Source: Lachnospiraceae bacterium
Lineage (GTDB): Bacteria > Bacillota > Clostridia > Lachnospirales > Lachnospiraceae
Direction of reading: 5' to 3'
Length of the DNA: 64,000 nt
NCBI GenBank assembly: GCA_025758065.1
Contig: CP107199.1
Coordinates: forward strand, 248,001 to 312,000
Both the position numbers and the translations under genes were made by a program. The first letter of the stretch is position 1; each line of letters opens with the position of its first letter. The notes beneath the pieces were generated by a model. The model worked only from the letters and a program-made list of their open reading frames with translations, did no database searches and was not told the origin of the DNA. Positions 8,196 through 16,833 of this stretch are shown one piece after another.

Positions 8196-8675
8196 TTAAT
8201 TGATTCCAATACTTCTAATATTTGACCTTATCGCAAACAATGGAACTGGTAGTATTCCTTTTGCTTTTTTCTTTTCAATACTAATTGCAGTTACTTGACA
8301 TTCTTCAAAATGTTCCCTCTGACAATGCCATTCCAATGCGTCTGCTTCCTGTTCGGATAACGTATATACGACATTATGGAACGGCAATATAATTCTATCG
8401 CTTTCAGGCATTTGACAATCTACCAATATTTTTTTCTTATAACAAATTACGAAGTTTTCTAAAACAAAAGGCTTCTCGCCGACATTAAAGATTTCAATTC
8501 CATGTTCAGAAAAACTTTCTTTCACACGATATTCTTTCTCTGTTAACTCATTTTCTGGAGTTGCTACCATTTGGAAACATAGCTTCGGTCGTCCTCGAAA
8601 AATAGTAGTCAGTTCATTTAACAACCAGCCAATAATAACTCCTAAAATGCCAATAGTTGCACTAATCAGTTCCAT
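8196..8675 (-). CDS. Hypothetical membrane-anchored protein inside BREX operon
   Basis: The 159-residue product has one N-terminal hydrophobic helix (residues 3-20, ATIGILGVIIGWLL) and then a soluble, beta-rich region containing EIFNVGEKPFVLENF, which reads like an Ig-type sandwich. I do not recognise the family. It sits 19 bases after brxC and 18 bases before the SEFIR gene, in the same AT-rich block, so it was probably acquired together with the SEFIR gene and may be its membrane partner or sensor. No catalytic motif is visible. Confidence 0.65.
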   Translation of the reverse strand: MELISATIGILGVIIGWLLNELTTIFRGRPKLCFQMVATPENELTEKEYRVKESFSEHGIEIFNVGEKPFVLENFVICYKKKILVDCQMPESDRIILPFHNVVYTLSEQEADALEWHCQREHFEECQVTAISIEKKKAKGILPVPLFAIRSNIRSIGIN

Positions 8676-8694
8676 TTTCTATTGTTCTCCACCT

Positions 8695-11600
8695 TTAATT
8701 CAGCTTGATTTCGTCGCAATTCTTCAGCAACTGTTTCAGCTGTGAACGAATCTTCTCTACATAATCATCAATATCCGCATCCGTCTGTAAGGTCTTTGCC
8801 TGGAATACAACCTGACGGTTATAGGCACGAACCACTTTCTTCTTTACAGGAACAGTTTCTTTTCCTGACTGTGTCAGCTGTACCTGTGCCTTCGGTGCAG
8901 GCGGTTCCAAAACAGATTCAATATTGCTGACTGTATCATCCTTGTACTGACACATTGGCAGAAACATGGCATCCAGAAGGGCAAGGCTCTTTAATTCTGC
9001 GATTTTCTCCTTACACTGGCTGAAATACCGATCTGATTTTTCAATTAGATGGGATACCTTAGAATCGCCGTTTGCGGCAGTGTGGGTAGCTTCCATACAC
9101 TGACGAACCGTTTCCAGAATCTCAACACGTTTTTCTTCCAACATCTTGTCATGAGCTGTACGAACCGTATCCATCAGCGGATTCAGTTCACGAATCCGGT
9201 TATAGTTGAACTTACTTCCGGTCTGAACCATGATAATCAAACGAATGGTATTCAGTGCCTTGTGTGCTTCCTCATTTTCTGCGATACAGTCAAGATCATC
9301 ATGCAGAGATTTTTCAAACTGCACTGCCTGGTCGAATACTGTTACCTGGGTTTTGAAGAAGTTTTCAATGCCGTTGCTCATGGCTTCTTTATTGTCGAAA
9401 AGAGCATCCTCTTTATTCAGCACACGCTCAATCAGGGCAATATTGTCTTTCTTCTGAGAAAGTACATCATCCATCAAATGAATGGCTTCCTGCACCAATG
9501 CACGGTCTGGGTATTTATGTCCGTCATAACGGGCATCCAGAGAAGTATAGTAATCACGTTGTTCACCAAATTTCTCAGTCACAAAGCGAATTAGACCATC
9601 TTCATCGTCCGGCACATCCATAACATCGAAATAATCACGGAGCATCGATTTTACATCACGCATCATCGTAGCAGAAATGGTTTTACGCTTGCTAATGGAA
9701 GTCTTACCGATCTCACTCTTTTTACGAAGCATATCCGGCAATTTCGGGTCATCTGGCTGAATGGTATTGCCTGCATACTTGATGGTTACTTTCTGGGAAT
9801 AAATCAGCTGTGCCGCAACCGCAGCAATGTCGATTTCTTTCCAGCCATACGGAATCGCACTGTATTTACTCTGAACATCTGCCATAGAAGTCGGCAGCTT
9901 TTTCGCATCCTGCATTTCCAGATATTCTTCCATAGCAGAAGCAGCATCACGGTTTGGCTCCATGCCCGGAAGTGCTGTTACCGCACCTGTCAGAATCGCA
10001 ATAATATCTGCGTCACTGCCTGCATTATCTGTAATCAGGTCGAGCTTGCTATATACATGAGCAACCAGATATTCAAGAGACTGGTCAATCTTGCTCTTGG
10101 CATTTCCGGCTTTGATTTCCAAATGCTCACCATCTACATAGAACTGCGCCCCTTCAATGGCATTTTGCAATTCGGTCATAGCGCTCAGCTCATATTTTCC
10201 GGCTTCGTCCTGCTGATCGCTGATGATTTTCTGCACACTCTTAGGAAGCTGGCTTACATTTCTCTGTTTTACATACTTACGAATCTTCATGGCAGATTCC
10301 AGAGATTCATAATAAGGCGTATCAGCCAGAACCACAATTGCTTCATTACCTTTGGACTCTGCCATCAGACGGTAATCTGTTTTTTCAATGGCATCAGTAG
10401 CAACGGTCAGGAAACGCAGACGCATACCGCCTGTTGCCACACCAACAGTAATACCATCTACCATCTGGTCGAAGGCAAAGTCATATTTTCCATAACGGAA
10501 CTTCTTAGTTGTGAAAATATCACCGTAAATCATCTGAGCAATACGCTCTACGATAGAAGCGGTATCCACATTTGTATCTCTAATTTCACGCTGAATGTCC
10601 TGTTCTTCGTCAGTCAGGAAGTTATAAGTATCACCGGTTCTGCCGATATAGTTTTGGCTCATCAGACGATCAAGGCATCCACGGACAGCTTCACGCATGA
10701 TAATCTTATCCACACGAATATCGTCTGCCATAAGGATAACGATATTGTCCAAATTAGAAGGAATATCATCAATATATCGAATCAAGTACAGAAGTTTCAG
10801 CACATCCACATCCTGCTGTTCGATGCCATCGCCGTTGTCGGCTGCTTTCTGACAACGCTCAATTACACGACGGATTGAACCATCCAGAAAAGTATGTACG
10901 GTATCATAAAAACGGAAGAATGGAACAAGTGCGTATTCATCCTTCTCCTGAATTTTCTGTGCAGCTTCCTGGAAACCGGACAGCATGGAACGCTCACCAC
11001 CAGACAGGTGCTTACCGGAATTTCCATGTTTCCGGATTTCAGCAAATACCTTCTGCATGATGATAAACTGATACGGCACGAACGGGAAGTTCTCGGTAAA
11101 TTCCCTTGGGCCGGAATAACCTTTAATATCCAGAATGGAACCGTTAAAGCTGAACAGGTTACGAAGAACAGAATCATTCTGCTCATAAACATCTTCCAGA
11201 TTTTTAGCTGCTTCTGGTTTCTTTTTCAGAATACGTTTCTGGATGACTTCATCCACAGAGGAAGATGATAAACTCAGTCTTGTCTTAAAACGAGCCTGAA
11301 TACGGGAGAACTCATCGGCACGAACTTTGATGATTTCATCAATCGCTTCCTGTCCGGTGCAGATCACCCAAATCTTTCCTTCACACTCACTTCCGATTTT
11401 TTCTGTCAAAGACTGGAGGTTCAAAAGCATATCGGTGTCTGTGCCGACATACTGACCAACTTCGTCGATCATAAACAGCAGACGGAAGTTCGCTGGTTTA
11501 GTATCCACATAGGCTTTCATATCTTCCACAAGCTGAGCAATAGATATTTCTGTTGCAGTTTTATCATTGAACCATGCCTTGGCATCGTCCTCACTCATAT

Positions 11601-12243
11601 CCAGAACTTCCATTAAAGTCGGAATAATAAACTTTCCATTGAATGCAAAGGCACGGCGCATTTCCATCCAGGACTTGCCTTTCTTTTCTTCAAAGACTCT
11701 GCGGAACTCCTCCGTTTTTCCCTGCTGGTCGATATAACGCTCCATCATGGCAACTTTCAGATTTTCTCCGTAAAATCCCAGATGGTTATAGAACATCTTC
11801 GCAAAAACACGAAGTACAGCTGTCTTATCTTTATTGCTGAATCCCTCAATATCAATATTAAACAGAATTGTCTCCGTTGTTCCCTTTGTAGCACGGTCAA
11901 TCAGCATAAAGGTTGCCGGATCGTCCTCAAACTTTTTACGAAAACGTTCTACACTCCGAATACCTTTTACCTCTTTATTTTCCAGAAGGTAGGAAAGCAT
12001 TTTCAGAAAGTGAGATTTACCACTTCCAAAGAAACCAGAAATCCAAACCCCCATATCAGCCGTAGGCTGGTCAAAGGCATCTCCATAATAGTTGAAGAAA
12101 GTGATGAAGTGTTTCTTCAATTCTCTGGTAATGACATATTCATTTAACTCCTGCTCGATTACATCATCAGCAGCCTGATCTACTTTAATTACACCATTGA
12201 TTTTGCGGTTGATGTCATCCGCAAACATATCTCGAATCATCAT
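8695..12243 (-). CDS. brxC: BREX P-loop ATPase BrxC
   Basis: The 1182-residue product carries a Walker A motif GFFGSGKS at residues 70-77 and a Walker B-like LLFMIDEVGQYV near residue 258, within an AAA-type domain, followed by a long helical C-terminal region. Length and motifs match BrxC/PglY, the large ATPase shared by BREX systems and essential for phage exclusion. The reading frame is intact. SD GGGGGAT lies upstream of tandem ATGs at 12243/12240. It follows brxB by 13 bases, the standard order brxA-brxB-brxC. Confidence 0.95.
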   Translation of the reverse strand: MMIRDMFADDINRKINGVIKVDQAADDVIEQELNEYVITRELKKHFITFFNYYGDAFDQPTADMGVWISGFFGSGKSHFLKMLSYLLENKEVKGIRSVERFRKKFEDDPATFMLIDRATKGTTETILFNIDIEGFSNKDKTAVLRVFAKMFYNHLGFYGENLKVAMMERYIDQQGKTEEFRRVFEEKKGKSWMEMRRAFAFNGKFIIPTLMEVLDMSEDDAKAWFNDKTATEISIAQLVEDMKAYVDTKPANFRLLFMIDEVGQYVGTDTDMLLNLQSLTEKIGSECEGKIWVICTGQEAIDEIIKVRADEFSRIQARFKTRLSLSSSSVDEVIQKRILKKKPEAAKNLEDVYEQNDSVLRNLFSFNGSILDIKGYSGPREFTENFPFVPYQFIIMQKVFAEIRKHGNSGKHLSGGERSMLSGFQEAAQKIQEKDEYALVPFFRFYDTVHTFLDGSIRRVIERCQKAADNGDGIEQQDVDVLKLLYLIRYIDDIPSNLDNIVILMADDIRVDKIIMREAVRGCLDRLMSQNYIGRTGDTYNFLTDEEQDIQREIRDTNVDTASIVERIAQMIYGDIFTTKKFRYGKYDFAFDQMVDGITVGVATGGMRLRFLTVATDAIEKTDYRLMAESKGNEAIVVLADTPYYESLESAMKIRKYVKQRNVSQLPKSVQKIISDQQDEAGKYELSAMTELQNAIEGAQFYVDGEHLEIKAGNAKSKIDQSLEYLVAHVYSKLDLITDNAGSDADIIAILTGAVTALPGMEPNRDAASAMEEYLEMQDAKKLPTSMADVQSKYSAIPYGWKEIDIAAVAAQLIYSQKVTIKYAGNTIQPDDPKLPDMLRKKSEIGKTSISKRKTISATMMRDVKSMLRDYFDVMDVPDDEDGLIRFVTEKFGEQRDYYTSLDARYDGHKYPDRALVQEAIHLMDDVLSQKKDNIALIERVLNKEDALFDNKEAMSNGIENFFKTQVTVFDQAVQFEKSLHDDLDCIAENEEAHKALNTIRLIIMVQTGSKFNYNRIRELNPLMDTVRTAHDKMLEEKRVEILETVRQCMEATHTAANGDSKVSHLIEKSDRYFSQCKEKIAELKSLALLDAMFLPMCQYKDDTVSNIESVLEPPAPKAQVQLTQSGKETVPVKKKVVRAYNRQVVFQAKTLQTDADIDDYVEKIRSQLKQLLKNCDEIKLN

Positions 12244-12256
12244 GGCTTTATCCCCC

Positions 12257-12817
12257 TTAATCTATGACATTGAATGCCCGGTAATAATCATTTGGTGTCA
12301 GACGATTGAACAGTTTTACATGACGACCATCGAACTCACCCGGATACATAACCAAAATCGGAACATCCGAAAAATACGGTTGCAAGGCTTCCAGTAACGT
12401 ATGGATTCTCATAAATGGAAACACCTCGCCTACACCTGTCAACATCAGCACATCACCTGGTTCGTGTGGCTCATACTGAATTTTATCAATGAACTCTCCA
12501 TTGCCGATTGCGGAATTCAGCTGCTCCAGAAGATAAGCACTCCCGTCAGCTTCTTCCATATCTGGAATTGCATCTGTGATGTCCATATCATCGCAGATAG
12601 AGAGAAATGTTTTATATAAATTACAAACAATCAAATGGCAATCTAAGGACTGATCAGTTTCCAGCTGATTCACAAAATGGCGGACAACCATTTCATTTTC
12701 AGGTTCATAACAAAAGATTCTGATATTCACTTCATTGCTCAGTCCCTTGCCTTCCAGGAACTCCGGTTCCTGGATCAATGCCCGAACTTTGTCCAGGCGC
12801 TCTTTTATTTCACTCAT
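12257..12817 (-). CDS. brxB: BREX protein BrxB (DUF1788)
   Basis: The 186-residue product matches the DUF1788 family: MSEIKERLDKV at the start, NIRIFCYEPENEM, LMLTGVGEVFPFMRIH and VLVMYPGEFDG near the C-terminus. BrxB is a core BREX component of uncertain biochemical role. The ATG at 12817 was chosen over an upstream in-frame ATG at 12841 because GGAGGT precedes it at optimal spacing; this still leaves the SD inside the 3' end of brxA, implying coupling. Intact and of normal length (about 190-200 residues). Confidence 0.93.
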   Translation of the reverse strand: MSEIKERLDKVRALIQEPEFLEGKGLSNEVNIRIFCYEPENEMVVRHFVNQLETDQSLDCHLIVCNLYKTFLSICDDMDITDAIPDMEEADGSAYLLEQLNSAIGNGEFIDKIQYEPHEPGDVLMLTGVGEVFPFMRIHTLLEALQPYFSDVPILVMYPGEFDGRHVKLFNRLTPNDYYRAFNVID

Positions 12818-12828
12818 CGGGTTACCTC

Positions 12829-13434
12829 CTACACAAAGCAATTAAACGCCGGCAGTATTGTCATATCGCCATTGCTTCTGATGGCATTTTCCAAAACAGG
12901 ATGCAGCCATACTGGATTCAAATGATCTGCCTTGAGATTATCGAGATATTCTGTTTCGACAAGCACTCTGGCAATAATCTGTTTTAACTTTGTTATTGTA
13001 CTATCGCTCCAGGAAGCCACGGTATCATTCTGCTCCTGCAAGCGCATAAAAAATGTATTCAAATCAATCTTACCAAAAGACGTGTCCCTTAATCTGTACT
13101 TCTCGCCAATGACGGTCAGCATAAATTCCCAGACCAGTCGGCTTTGCTTCATTAACGCATACAGACAAATCTGTTTTGCTACATCAGTTGGTTGTGACGC
13201 AATCGCAGAAACCAGAGAATCATCTTCCAGAGCATGAAGCCGTTTGATGCAGGCTTTCGCCATGCGTGTGATAGATTTTTCCGTTGGGTACTGGAAGAGA
13301 TTCTGCTCTACAATTTCTTTTACAATCGCATCATTGGAAATTCCTTCTACCATTAGCTTTGCGGTAGAACGCATTTCGTAGAAAAGGAACGGCTCTCTGG
13401 TCAAAGACGCAATATAAGGATAAGAATGATCCAT
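12829..13434 (-). CDS. brxA: BREX protein BrxA (DUF1819)
   Basis: The 201-residue product is an all-helical DUF1819 protein with the family opening REPFLFYEMRSTAKLM and the C-terminal LVETEYLDNL...WLHPVLENAI pattern. BrxA is a small DNA-binding protein of BREX systems with a fold related to NusB-like helical domains. SD AAGGAGG lies nine bases upstream of ATG 13434. It is the first core BREX gene, 14 bases after the XRE regulator. Intact. Confidence 0.93.
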   Translation of the reverse strand: MDHSYPYIASLTREPFLFYEMRSTAKLMVEGISNDAIVKEIVEQNLFQYPTEKSITRMAKACIKRLHALEDDSLVSAIASQPTDVAKQICLYALMKQSRLVWEFMLTVIGEKYRLRDTSFGKIDLNTFFMRLQEQNDTVASWSDSTITKLKQIIARVLVETEYLDNLKADHLNPVWLHPVLENAIRSNGDMTILPAFNCFV

Positions 13435-13448
13435 GTTCCCGTACCTCC

Positions 13449-13667
13449 TTACTGCTCCTCTTTTTTATCAGGAACAAATTCCATGATATCTCCCACATCA
13501 CAATTCAAAGCAGAACATATCTTTGACAGAATCTCTGTACTTACATTTTCATCTTTTGATAATCGAGACATCGTTGTTGTACTAACTCCTGTCATTGCAC
13601 GCAAATCTTTCTTCATCATTTCTTTATCAATTAACAATTTCCACAATTTCTTGTAACTAACTGCCAT
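13449..13667 (-). CDS. XRE-family HTH regulator at head of BREX operon
   Basis: Seventy-two residues, almost entirely one Cro/CI-type HTH: LIDKEMMKKDLRAMTGVSTTTMSRLSKDE then STEILSKICSALNCDVGDIMEF. It lacks any sensor or multimerisation domain. It lies directly downstream of a good sigma-A promoter and 14 bases before brxA, so it is cotranscribed with the whole BREX operon and is probably its autoregulator. This differs from BrxR, the WYL-domain regulator described for other BREX loci. GAGGTG precedes the ATG. Confidence 0.88.
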   Translation of the reverse strand: MAVSYKKLWKLLIDKEMMKKDLRAMTGVSTTTMSRLSKDENVSTEILSKICSALNCDVGDIMEFVPDKKEEQ

Positions 13668-13719
13668 TTTTTCACCTCAATCTTATTTGCTTGAAATATC
13701 TGTTCACATGGTATTTATC

Positions 13720-13748
13720 ATCATATCACAAAAATGCGTTTCAAACAA
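13720..13748 (-). promoter_or_regulatory. Sigma-A-type promoter of the BREX operon
   Basis: On the minus strand TTGTTT (13748-13743) and TATGAT (13725-13720) are separated by exactly 17 bases, about 50 bases before the XRE start codon. It is the only good promoter I see ahead of the roughly 13 kb block in which genes are separated by under 100 bases or overlap, so it probably drives most of it. Confidence 0.6.
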
Positions 13749-13797
13749 TCTAATCCATCAAAAATCAAAATTTAATTCTGAAATATCGCATTTAAAA

Positions 13798-14487
13798 TCA
13801 CAAGAAACACATCTTAACAAGACAAGCTGAAAGTACAAATGCCACTATATATCCGATTCCACAGAAAAATTTTATCTCGTTTATTTTCTCTGATTGCAAT
13901 TTTATTCTTTTTTTCAGTTTTTGCACTTCCTTCTCAGCTATCTTTCTATTCTGTTCCGCTTGATACTTTAATGACTGTAATTGTTTTTCTGCTTCTTTTT
14001 GTTTTCTATATGCCTCATCAACAGCTTGCACAGATGATTTATTAACCTGTATCTGCAATTTAGCGTTCTGGTCCCGAACGTCTTTTATTTCTTCTTCGAG
14101 CTGCTCTTGCTCGCTCCTGCTCATCAAGCCGTTTCTGTTCCTCAAATCGTCGTTGCTCTGCTGAAGCGATTGATTCAGCTTCTGCTTTTCGGACAGTTCG
14201 ATTGTCAAACGATGAATTTCGTCTTGCATTTCGTGATTCTCGAAGAATAGCTTCTGTTTTTCCATTTTCAGCTTGTGTGTTCTTTCCTGAAATTTCTGGA
14301 TAAACTCGTTCATCTTCTGATTTCTCACCTGTAACTCGTCTCTCTCTTCCGTCACTAGCTCCAGTGACGCCGCCTGCTCCTTCGCAAGCTGCTTCCACTT
14401 GTCGGTAATATCCGGCAAGCTCTTCATCTGCTCCGTTTGTTCGTTCTGCTTCGACTCGCACCCTTTCGTAATTTCTATCAAATTCAT
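13798..14487 (-). CDS. Coiled-coil membrane-tailed mobilisation protein overlapping the relaxase gene
   Basis: The 229-residue product is a long coiled coil (about residues 30-200, rich in E, K, Q and L heptads) ending in one hydrophobic segment, FFCGIGYIVAFVLSACLV, so it is probably tail-anchored. Its first 428 bases lie inside the 3' end of the relaxase gene in another frame. The ATG at 14487 has a strong AAGGAGG nine bases upstream, within relaxase coding sequence, which argues it is translated. The arrangement recalls mobB of plasmid RSF1010, a membrane-associated helper read out of frame inside mobA; homology is not claimed. Confidence 0.72.
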   Translation of the reverse strand: MNLIEITKGCESKQNEQTEQMKSLPDITDKWKQLAKEQAASLELVTEERDELQVRNQKMNEFIQKFQERTHKLKMEKQKLFFENHEMQDEIHRLTIELSEKQKLNQSLQQSNDDLRNRNGLMSRSEQEQLEEEIKDVRDQNAKLQIQVNKSSVQAVDEAYRKQKEAEKQLQSLKYQAEQNRKIAEKEVQKLKKRIKLQSEKINEIKFFCGIGYIVAFVLSACLVKMCFL

Positions 14488-15280
14488 TCTCTAAGTCCTC
14501 CTTACTGATATCCAGATGAAATGTTTTTGACAGATTGCTGTCTCGCACTTTCTTTCCATCCTGATTCTGAAATGTGATGTGCTTCCGTTTCTCTGTCCAG
14601 TTTACGTTCCATCCGAACTGCTTCATTTTTTCTATAAACTTTTCCTTACTGATACAATTTTCCAGTGCTTTTAACACTGCCATTGCACAATCCGCTACAA
14701 AGCTGTCTTTCACCTGCTGACGGAACAGGTTATATTTATCTTTGCTCCATGCAATGACTTCCCCTTTTTCAATCTGGCTTCCATCAAAGTGCTTTCCTTT
14801 CTCAGCAACTGTCAGTTCACGTTCTCGGCACATCTGATTGGTAAGCTGTTTCATACATTCCAGATCTTTTCTGGTATTATGCAGCTTTCTTCCATCTTCA
14901 TAACTCACTGAATTAGTAACCAGATGGCAGTGGATATGATCTTTATCCTTATGCACAGCCACTAAGGTCTGGAATCCACTAAACCAATTTTCTGCAAACT
15001 CCTTTCCAAATTCTAATGCCTGCTCCGGAGTAATCTGCTCGTCCTTATGCCAAGAAATAATGTTGTGAGCGTACATTCTCCCAGAATCTTTATCCCATAA
15101 CTTCTTTTCCTCTAAAAATGTTCTGTACACTAGATCATAATTGATCTCGTCATGACAGTACGGGCCTGTTACACAGGTAAATAATTCGTTGGTCTTGTCC
15201 TGTCGCAAAACATATTCGATGCAGTTTCTCATTGCTCCATGTGTATTTGTCCGCTTATTAATCGTCTTATTAATAGCCAT
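14060..15280 (-). CDS. Relaxase/mobilisation nuclease (MobA/VirD2-type, PF03432-like)
   Basis: The 406-residue product begins with the relaxase domain: NTHGAMRNCIEYVLRQDKT near the N-terminus, NIISWHKDEQITPEQALEFG, and the metal-binding histidine motif HKDKDHIHCHLVTNSVS near residue 130. Such relaxases nick oriT and pilot the DNA strand during conjugative mobilisation. The C-terminal 140 residues (charged, low complexity, ending in RRRNKRRSGPER) are dual-coded with the coiled-coil gene. It overlaps the mobC-like gene upstream by about 50 bases. No type IV secretion genes are visible, so the element is mobilisable rather than self-transmissible as far as can be seen. Confidence 0.9.
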   Translation of the reverse strand: MAINKTINKRTNTHGAMRNCIEYVLRQDKTNELFTCVTGPYCHDEINYDLVYRTFLEEKKLWDKDSGRMYAHNIISWHKDEQITPEQALEFGKEFAENWFSGFQTLVAVHKDKDHIHCHLVTNSVSYEDGRKLHNTRKDLECMKQLTNQMCRERELTVAEKGKHFDGSQIEKGEVIAWSKDKYNLFRQQVKDSFVADCAMAVLKALENCISKEKFIEKMKQFGWNVNWTEKRKHITFQNQDGKKVRDSNLSKTFHLDISKEDLENEFDRNYERVRVEAERTNGADEELAGYYRQVEAACEGAGGVTGASDGRERRVTGEKSEDERVYPEISGKNTQAENGKTEAILRESRNARRNSSFDNRTVRKAEAESIASAEQRRFEEQKRLDEQERARAARRRNKRRSGPER

Positions 15281-15609
15281 ATCTTTTCACTCTCCTTCCG
15301 GTACTTAAGAATATTTTTATTGAGGAAATACAACGTACTATCATTTGGAACTTCTCCATCTGTATGCAGCTTTCTTGCAATCTGATTAATATTTGTAGTA
15401 GCTCCACGAAGCTGACTGAGAATATCTGCAAACAGCTGGTTCAATCTTTTCAGTTCTTCCACTTCCTCTGTAGAAGCTATCTTCAAATCTGCGATTGCTT
15501 TTATTACAACTTCCTGCTGTGTTCTTCCGGATTCCTTAACCTTACTCTGAAGCAGATTGTATTCCTCTTTATTCATCCGTATGGTTACTGTATAATTTCG
15601 TTTTCTCAT
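15229..15609 (-). CDS. MobC-like relaxosome accessory protein
   Basis: The 126-residue product starts MRKRNYTVTIRMNKEEYNLL, a ribbon-helix-helix beginning, then a helical region with LRGATTNINQIARKLH, the conserved core of plasmid MobC proteins. MobC binds oriT and assists the relaxase. The ATG at 15609 was chosen because AAAGGAGA precedes it; an upstream in-frame extension has no ribosome binding site. It overlaps the relaxase start, as is usual for mobCA pairs. Confidence 0.85.
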   Translation of the reverse strand: MRKRNYTVTIRMNKEEYNLLQSKVKESGRTQQEVVIKAIADLKIASTEEVEELKRLNQLFADILSQLRGATTNINQIARKLHTDGEVPNDSTLYFLNKNILKYRKESEKIWLLIRRLISGQIHMEQ

Positions 15610-15690
15610 AGACTTCTGTCTCCTTTCTTTGCCTAATTTTTCATTCTTTATTAACAGACACAGCGTTCTGGTGCATATTGGCAGGAGATT

Positions 15691-15790
15691 TATAAGAGAG
15701 TGCAACGCTCTCTTATACAGGTGCAGGACAGAGTCCTAGTCAATCAGTAAATGTTCCGTAGGAATGTCCGGTGGACATTTCGCAGGAATA
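15691..15790. other. Candidate oriT region with clustered inverted repeats
   Basis: Just upstream of mobC are three inverted repeats in 90 bases: TATAAGAGAG (15691-15700) with CTCTCTTATA (15708-15717), a GGAC/GTCC hairpin at 15726-15736, and ATGTCC-GGT-GGACAT at 15764-15778. Inverted repeats beside mobC are the usual place for oriT. The nic site cannot be assigned by reading. The remaining bases to about 15965 hold only weak ORFs without ribosome binding sites. Confidence 0.5.
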
Positions 15791-15965
15791 CTTACGCCAT
15801 TGACGTGCCGGGGTTCCAAGGGGCGGAGCCCTCTGGCAAGTTTAGGGACAGCCCAAAGGCTGGCTCCGGTGCATAGTGGCTTGCCACTTTGCGAAACTTG
15901 CCTGTCATCTCCCCACCACTGAACTAGCACCAGTCAAGTAACATTTCTCCTCTGCGTTATCCAGC

Positions 15966-16380
15966 CTAAATAGAGATGACGGTGGTTTTGTGGTGCAGGA
16001 ACTGACTGTGGAAGAAAGAGAAAAGCTCCCCTTTCGATAGATTTTCTCTTTCTGAAACAGGCTGTTCGTGCATCACTCCGATGCGAAGTATCGGACAATC
16101 ATGTGCCGTATCCGGCACTCTATTCTTTTCTTCACCTTGCTTGTTCCATCCACTCATCTACCAACGCTTTTCTGTTATATTTTCCTGTTATTTCTGTCTT
16201 TCTTTTACTGGATCTCTTTCCAGCTCTGCTAAAAGACATAAAAATAGCAGTCATAAACATTTCTCCAATTCATAATGTCTGAAATGTCACCACTGCCATT
16301 GTCTTTTTCTGCTATTCTGTTTTTGTAAAGCTGTTCCTTACTGTCAATCTTATTCTCTGTTACTGTTATTCTGCAGCCAA
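15966..16380. other. Gene-free stretch of the mobile element
   Basis: No convincing coding sequence: the short frames here have no good ribosome binding site and no recognisable protein. The stretch links the oriT-side region to the ParM operon. Confidence 0.4.
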
Positions 16381-16833
16381 CTAAAAACTATCTACAAAAT
16401 CCAGTGCTGCATCCATATCAGCTTCTTTCGCCCAGTCCAGATTATCTTCTGTAATCTCTCCATCCTTTTTTTCCATTGTTAGTATTCTGTCCGACAGCTT
16501 ACTTTCTCCTACCGATTCTTTTACAAACGGTACAAGCATTTCCATTAAATTCTTCGCTATAGCCATCGGGGCAGATTCTTTCACTCCATCCCGGACAGCT
16601 GTTTCCACTCTTTCCAGAAAAGCATCTTCCTTTTCTCTGGTTTCCAGATACGGATCTGCTTCATTCCTGTACTCTCTGGAAAAATAATCGTTTAAAGCAA
16701 CTACAACTGCTCTGGTGTACGATTTATATTTTTCCCTGTCCATCGTCTGCAAATATTCCCATGCCTGCCTGTCCTGTTCATCACAAAGATTCAAACGGAT
16801 ATTTGTGTTGATGATTTTCCGTTCTTTTCTCAT
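16381..16833 (-). CDS. Small ParM-partner (ParR-like) segregation protein
   Basis: The 150-residue product begins INTNIRLNLCDEQDRQAWEYL followed by YKSYTRAVVVALNDYF, which reads like a ribbon-helix-helix DNA-binding domain, then an acidic helical tail. It overlaps the ParM-like gene by four bases (ATGA) as its last partner. In plasmid type II partition, ParR binds the centromere and the ParM filament; the position and N-terminal motif suggest this role, although direct family recognition is weak. Confidence 0.6.
   Translation of the reverse strand: MRKERKIINTNIRLNLCDEQDRQAWEYLQTMDREKYKSYTRAVVVALNDYFSREYRNEADPYLETREKEDAFLERVETAVRDGVKESAPMAIAKNLMEMLVPFVKESVGESKLSDRILTMEKKDGEITEDNLDWAKEADMDAALDFVDSF

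Noticed and set aside
10057..10878. 273-residue frame on the plus strand inside brxC
   Set aside because: Antisense shadow of an intact, well-recognised gene; the product is low-complexity and unlike any family I know.
15691..15717. Rho-independent terminator
   Set aside because: The inverted repeat has no T-run on either strand and sits upstream of mobC, where an oriT-type repeat is more likely.
15736..16275. Several 60-65 residue frames near the oriT-like region
   Set aside because: No ribosome binding sites and no recognisable proteins; they overlap the inverted repeats.
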